This document shows, piece after piece, positions 14,331-14,797 of a DNA stretch of 14,797 nt (the first letter of the stretch is position 1; each line of letters starts with the position of its first letter). The notes beneath the pieces are model-generated. The model was not told the origin of the DNA and made no database searches. It saw nothing but the letters and a program-made list of their open reading frames with translations. The stretch lies in assembly GCA_947628495.1 (NCBI GenBank), contig CANRAC010000010.1, positions 1 to 14,797 of the forward strand. Reading direction: 5' to 3'. Source of the DNA: an uncultured Bacilli bacterium. Lineage in GTDB: Bacteria > Bacillota_I > Bacilli_A > RF39 > UBA660. Made by a program: the position numbers and the translations under genes.

Positions 14331-14358
14331 AAAATATCACCTATACTCATTTTAACAC

Positions 14359-14416
14359 ATTTTCGTACATTTTGCACGTTTTTTCATATTATTTTCGTAC
14401 ACTTTTTACGTTTTTT
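14359..14416. repeat. Two 26-bp direct repeats upstream of the AAA ATPase gene
   Basis: 14359-14384 and 14391-14416 match at 23 of 26 positions, offset 32 bp (three helical turns). Each has TTTTCGTAC followed by ACGTTTTTT. They lie 30-90 bp before the ATPase start, over its likely promoter (a TAAAAT -10-like element is just downstream). The rest of the 170-bp gap (14331-14500) shows no gene and no clear terminator. Confidence 0.6.
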
Positions 14417-14500
14417 GTAAAAAAGCGTTTAAAATAGCAAAATGATACTCTTAAATATTTCAAATTATAAGCATCTTAGCGTTTATCAAGTTTAATAATA

Positions 14501-14797
14501 TTAATTAATGATAACCTCAAATGGTTCATCTTTTGTTCCTTCTCCGGTGGCTTTCAGATTATCAGTTTTTAGATTGATAACTGGCCGAACGCCATAAGCA
14601 TTCGTGACATAGCTGTAGTCCAAGCTACGATAATTCAGGCGGCCGCGAAAGCCGCGAGCATTACTAGAATTCGAACGTGAACCGTGAGGCGACGAGCTCC
14701 AAAAATAATCATTAGATGAACCTGTATAATATAGATAATTGGTGTCTGTTACTCCATTACTATTAGTTGGCTTAAATCCCGCTAGCACTATTTCATC
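14501..14797 (-). CDS. C-terminal end of a larger protein with a C-type-lectin/FGE-like, possibly hypervariable domain; 5' end outside the window
   Basis: The frame is open to the window edge (the codons before GTG 14788 read DEI), so this is the last 98 or so residues of a larger protein. The pattern YFWSSSP...ARGFRG...YGVRPVINL is that of DUF6273/formylglycine-enzyme-like or C-type-lectin-like folds, and the end GEGTKDEPFEVIIN resembles C-termini seen in surface or pilin-like proteins of gut Firmicutes (family assignment tentative). The segment coding WSSSP to GVRPV is about 55% GC (66 of 120 bases in 14581-14700, counted by hand) in an otherwise strongly AT-rich window, and nearly all its codons end in C or T. 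Both features fit a variable region of a diversity-generating retroelement. Confidence 0.7.
   Translation of the reverse strand, partial: DEIVLAGFKPTNSNGVTDTNYLYYTGSSNDYFWSSSPHGSRSNSSNARGFRGRLNYRSLDYSYVTNAYGVRPVINLKTDNLKATGEGTKDEPFEVIIN

Noticed and set aside
14501..14788. Complete small gene starting at GTG 14788
   Set aside because: The frame stays open to the window edge, there is no ribosome binding site before the GTG, and the domain pattern is a C-terminal one.
1..14797. Mollicutes genetic code (UGA as Trp)
   Set aside because: TGA ends the rlmB and radical SAM genes at the expected lengths, and proteins are full length under the standard bacterial code.

Overview
The window comes from an AT-rich, low-GC Gram-positive bacterium of the Bacilli type, plausibly a gut lineage near the Erysipelotrichales/RF39-like groups (lineage is inference). 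Support: AGGAGG-type ribosome binding sites, the order rpsF-ssb-rpsR, the order mini-RNase III - rlmB - sigH-like sigma factor (syntenic with Bacillus), TagO/TagA-type glycopolymer enzymes, and two surface proteins with C-terminal sorting signals. TGA is used as a stop codon (rlmB, radical SAM gene), so this is not the Mollicutes UGA=Trp code. All but one gene lie on the minus strand.

Reading in the minus (transcription) direction from the right end: (i) the C-terminal end of a large protein with a locally GC-rich, NNY-codon-rich segment that resembles a diversity-generating-retroelement variable region (14501-14797); (ii) an AAA ATPase with a DUF4143-type nuclease-like domain (13035-14330), followed by a terminator; (iii) a cell-surface glycopolymer block: a TagO/WecA-type GlcNAc-1-P transferase, then a radical SAM enzyme and a fused O-antigen ligase-like/TagA-like protein under their own strong promoter; (iv) lgt, mini-RNase III, rlmB and a SigH-like sigma factor, with a promoter before lgt; (v) a lone plus-strand ribbon-helix-helix regulator with a repeat-rich control region, ending in a terminator shared convergently with the sigma gene; (vi) rpsF-ssb-rpsR with a leader RNA that can mask the rpsF ribosome binding site, ending in a terminator; (vii) three surface-protein genes (two parallel-beta-helix sorted proteins and one collagen-like protein); (viii) the first 17 codons of rplI (ribosomal protein L9) at the left edge.

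The most striking signal is in block vii. Each beta-helix gene has a near-consensus promoter whose -35/-10 spacer contains a pure G tract: 9 G gives a 17-nt spacer at one gene, 10 G gives an 18-nt spacer at the other. This is the architecture of slipped-strand phase-variable promoters. The two genes are a duplicated promoter-gene-terminator cassette with a 49-bp identical terminator region. The surface block sits between rpsR and rplI, which are neighbours in many relatives, and rplI has its own extended -10 promoter. Together with the possible hypervariable protein at the other end and the glycopolymer genes, the window is rich in cell-surface variation functions around housekeeping genes. 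No tRNA, rRNA, CRISPR array or transposase was seen. No gene-free stretch exceeds 300 bases; the longest is the rpsF/regulator control region (5798-6045), described below.
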